Of a DNA stretch of 8,583 nt, positions 7,188-8,583 are shown piece after piece. Within the stretch, counting starts at the first letter, position 1. The number at the start of each line of letters is the position of its first letter. Position numbers and translations under genes: made by a program. A model generated the notes under the pieces. The model saw only the letters and a program-made list of their open reading frames with translations. It did not search any database and was not told the origin of the DNA. Origin of the DNA: Candidatus Colimonas fimequi (GTDB lineage: Bacteria > Bacillota > Clostridia > Peptostreptococcales > Anaerovoracaceae); NCBI GenBank assembly GCA_018065295.1, contig JAGHTQ010000067.1, forward strand, positions 1 to 8,583, read 5' to 3'.

Positions 7188-8567
7188 TTAATTTTCTGAC
7201 TTTCTAGCACGAAGTTCATTCATCATATTTGAGTAGTACTCAGGAGTGAGCTTGTAACCCTTGATGTAGATTAAGAAGCAAAGTGCTGACAGGATAGCAG
7301 GAATCAGGAACATGATGATTCTCATACCGTTTTCTGCGCCTGCAGTCTGCTGCTGGTTTGCAACGTAGCCGATCATTGTGAGACCAACACCACTTACGAA
7401 ACCTGAGAAAGCGCCAGCGAACTTAACAACGAATGTCTGCATTGAGAACAGGATTGATTCGTTTCTTGTTCCCAGTGAATATTCACCGTAGTCAACTACT
7501 TCTGAGAGGATTACTGTGATGAATACGAGCATGAAGCCGATACCACAGTTAACGATTGCTGAGCAAAGGCCTACGCCGAATACGTTCTTTGGAGCAACCA
7601 GGCCCAGGAAGAACAGCAGTGCGAAACCGAATACTGGCAGGAATGATGCCAGGAAGAATGAAATCTTCTTACCAATCTTCTTGCTGAGGAATGGCAGGAT
7701 AGCCATTGAACCCATCTGAGCGAAACCAGCAACACCTGCATATACAGGATAGAGAACGCCGTTTCCTGCTGCTTCATAAGTTCTTTCAGCTACATACTTG
7801 AAGTAGTACAGAGCGAAGCTGTTTGAAAGCTGATATGCGATGTTGAAGAACAGTGCGATACCAAGGATGATCTTAACCTGGTCGTTCTTAAGCAGAACTC
7901 TCAGCATACCCTTAACTGAAGTCTTCTCAGCACTTGCTACAACAACCTGTTCCTTACAGAAGATTACTGTCAGCAGTGATGCCAGGATAAATACGATTGC
8001 GATGCAGATTGCCAGGATTGAGAAACCCTTAACGTCATCGCCGCCACCGAACTTAGCAACCATGATAAGACCGAATGAGTTTATTACCAGCCATGCACAT
8101 GATGCGCAGATTCTTGGAATAGCTGAAATCTGGCTACGTTCGTCTTCGTTATCAGTCATTGCAGGAACCAGTGACCAGTAAGGGATATCCATGATTGTGT
8201 AAGTCATACCCCAAAGGATGTAGAAGATTGAGCACCATACCAGGTAGCTGTGACCTTCCAGTCCGTTGTTAGCGAATAACAGTACTAATACGATTGCATT
8301 GATTACAGTACCGATAAGGATCCATGGACGGAACTTACCCCATCTAGTACGAGTGTTGTCAACGATCATGCCCATGAATGGGTCGTTGAATGCGTCCCAG
8401 ATTCTAGCTACCATGAACAGAGCACCTACGAATGCTGGAGCTACTGATCTGTAGTCTGTCAGGTACATCATCAGGTATGTACCAACGATAGCGTATACGG
8501 CATCCTTACCGAATGCGCCTGCACCGAAGCTGGCTTTTGTGATTAAACTCAGTTTCTTGTTGTTCAT
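7188..8567 (-). CDS. GPH-family (MelB-like) galactoside:cation symporter
   Basis: This 459-residue protein with about 12 membrane helices belongs to the glycoside-pentoside-hexuronide family, which couples sugar uptake to a Na+ or H+ gradient in the cytoplasmic membrane. It resembles E. coli MelB closely: GAFGKD, ARIWDAFNDPFMG, RTRWGKFRPWILIGT, ILWGMTYTIMDIPYWSLVP and VVDYGEY are all present. From memory of MelB, Asp58 and Asp62 match the cation-site Asp55 and Asp59; Asp22 and Asp127 match the sugar-binding Asp19 and Asp124; Trp131, Arg152 and Lys382 match Trp128, Arg149 and Lys377. The position of MelB Trp342 appears to be Leu347. There is no fused PTS IIA domain of the kind found in streptococcal LacS. 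The ATG follows AGAAGGAGAA, with GGAG at 8573-8576. It is the first visible gene of the operon. Its partner GH42 enzyme suggests a beta-galactoside cargo, rather than the alpha-galactoside melibiose. Confidence 0.93.
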   Translation of the reverse strand: MNNKKLSLITKASFGAGAFGKDAVYAIVGTYLMMYLTDYRSVAPAFVGALFMVARIWDAFNDPFMGMIVDNTRTRWGKFRPWILIGTVINAIVLVLLFANNGLEGHSYLVWCSIFYILWGMTYTIMDIPYWSLVPAMTDNEDERSQISAIPRICASCAWLVINSFGLIMVAKFGGGDDVKGFSILAICIAIVFILASLLTVIFCKEQVVVASAEKTSVKGMLRVLLKNDQVKIILGIALFFNIAYQLSNSFALYYFKYVAERTYEAAGNGVLYPVYAGVAGFAQMGSMAILPFLSKKIGKKISFFLASFLPVFGFALLFFLGLVAPKNVFGVGLCSAIVNCGIGFMLVFITVILSEVVDYGEYSLGTRNESILFSMQTFVVKFAGAFSGFVSGVGLTMIGYVANQQQTAGAENGMRIIMFLIPAILSALCFLIYIKGYKLTPEYYSNMMNELRARKSEN

Positions 8568-8572
8568 TTCTT

Positions 8573-8576
8573 CTCC
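8573..8576 (-). promoter_or_regulatory. Shine-Dalgarno for the symporter gene
   Basis: GGAG on the - strand, within AGAAGGAGAA, lies about five bases before the ATG at 8565-8567. It supports that start. The operon promoter must lie beyond the right edge, since only 16 bases remain upstream of the start codon. Confidence 0.7.
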
Positions 8577-8583
8577 TTCTAAT

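Noticed and set aside
7840..8181. Open frame of 113 codons opposite the symporter gene
   Set aside because: It is antisense to a transporter with intact MelB motifs and shows no independent coding signs.

Overview
The window looks like chromosome from a Clostridia-type Gram-positive anaerobe, probably gut-associated. Evidence: a class II (Firmicutes-type) GalT, a galactokinase with the GNHTDHQ variant signature I associate with Lachnospiraceae-like Firmicutes, purine-rich Shine-Dalgarno sites before nearly every gene, and mid-40s GC by eye. I cannot name the genus from sequence alone.

Layout. Two gene groups converge on a shared hairpin terminator at about 2313-2342. The left group reads rightward: (1) the 3' part of a PAP2-family membrane phosphatase whose start lies before base 1, (2) a sugar-phosphate nucleotidyltransferase overlapping it by 14 bases, and (3) a 265-residue, acidic, probably all-helical protein I do not recognise. 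The right group reads leftward from beyond the right edge: a MelB-like GPH-family galactoside:cation symporter, a GH42 beta-galactosidase, galactokinase (galK) and class II galactose-1-phosphate uridylyltransferase (galT). Gaps between these genes are 50, 29 and 15 bases, so they read as one operon whose promoter and regulator lie outside the window.

How the genes work together. The right group is a compact catabolic route: the symporter imports a galactoside, the cytoplasmic GH42 enzyme releases galactose, GalK phosphorylates it, and GalT exchanges it with UDP-glucose to give glucose-1-phosphate and UDP-galactose. UDP-galactose 4-epimerase (galE) and mutarotase (galM) are not in the window, so the cycle needs partners elsewhere. 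The left group may handle nucleotide-sugar or lipid-linked precursor metabolism, but its substrates cannot be read from the sequence.

I see no RNA genes, mobile elements, CRISPR arrays or phage features, and no stretch over 300 bases without a gene. The region is mostly ordinary metabolism. The least explained item is the 265-residue protein at 1476-2273.
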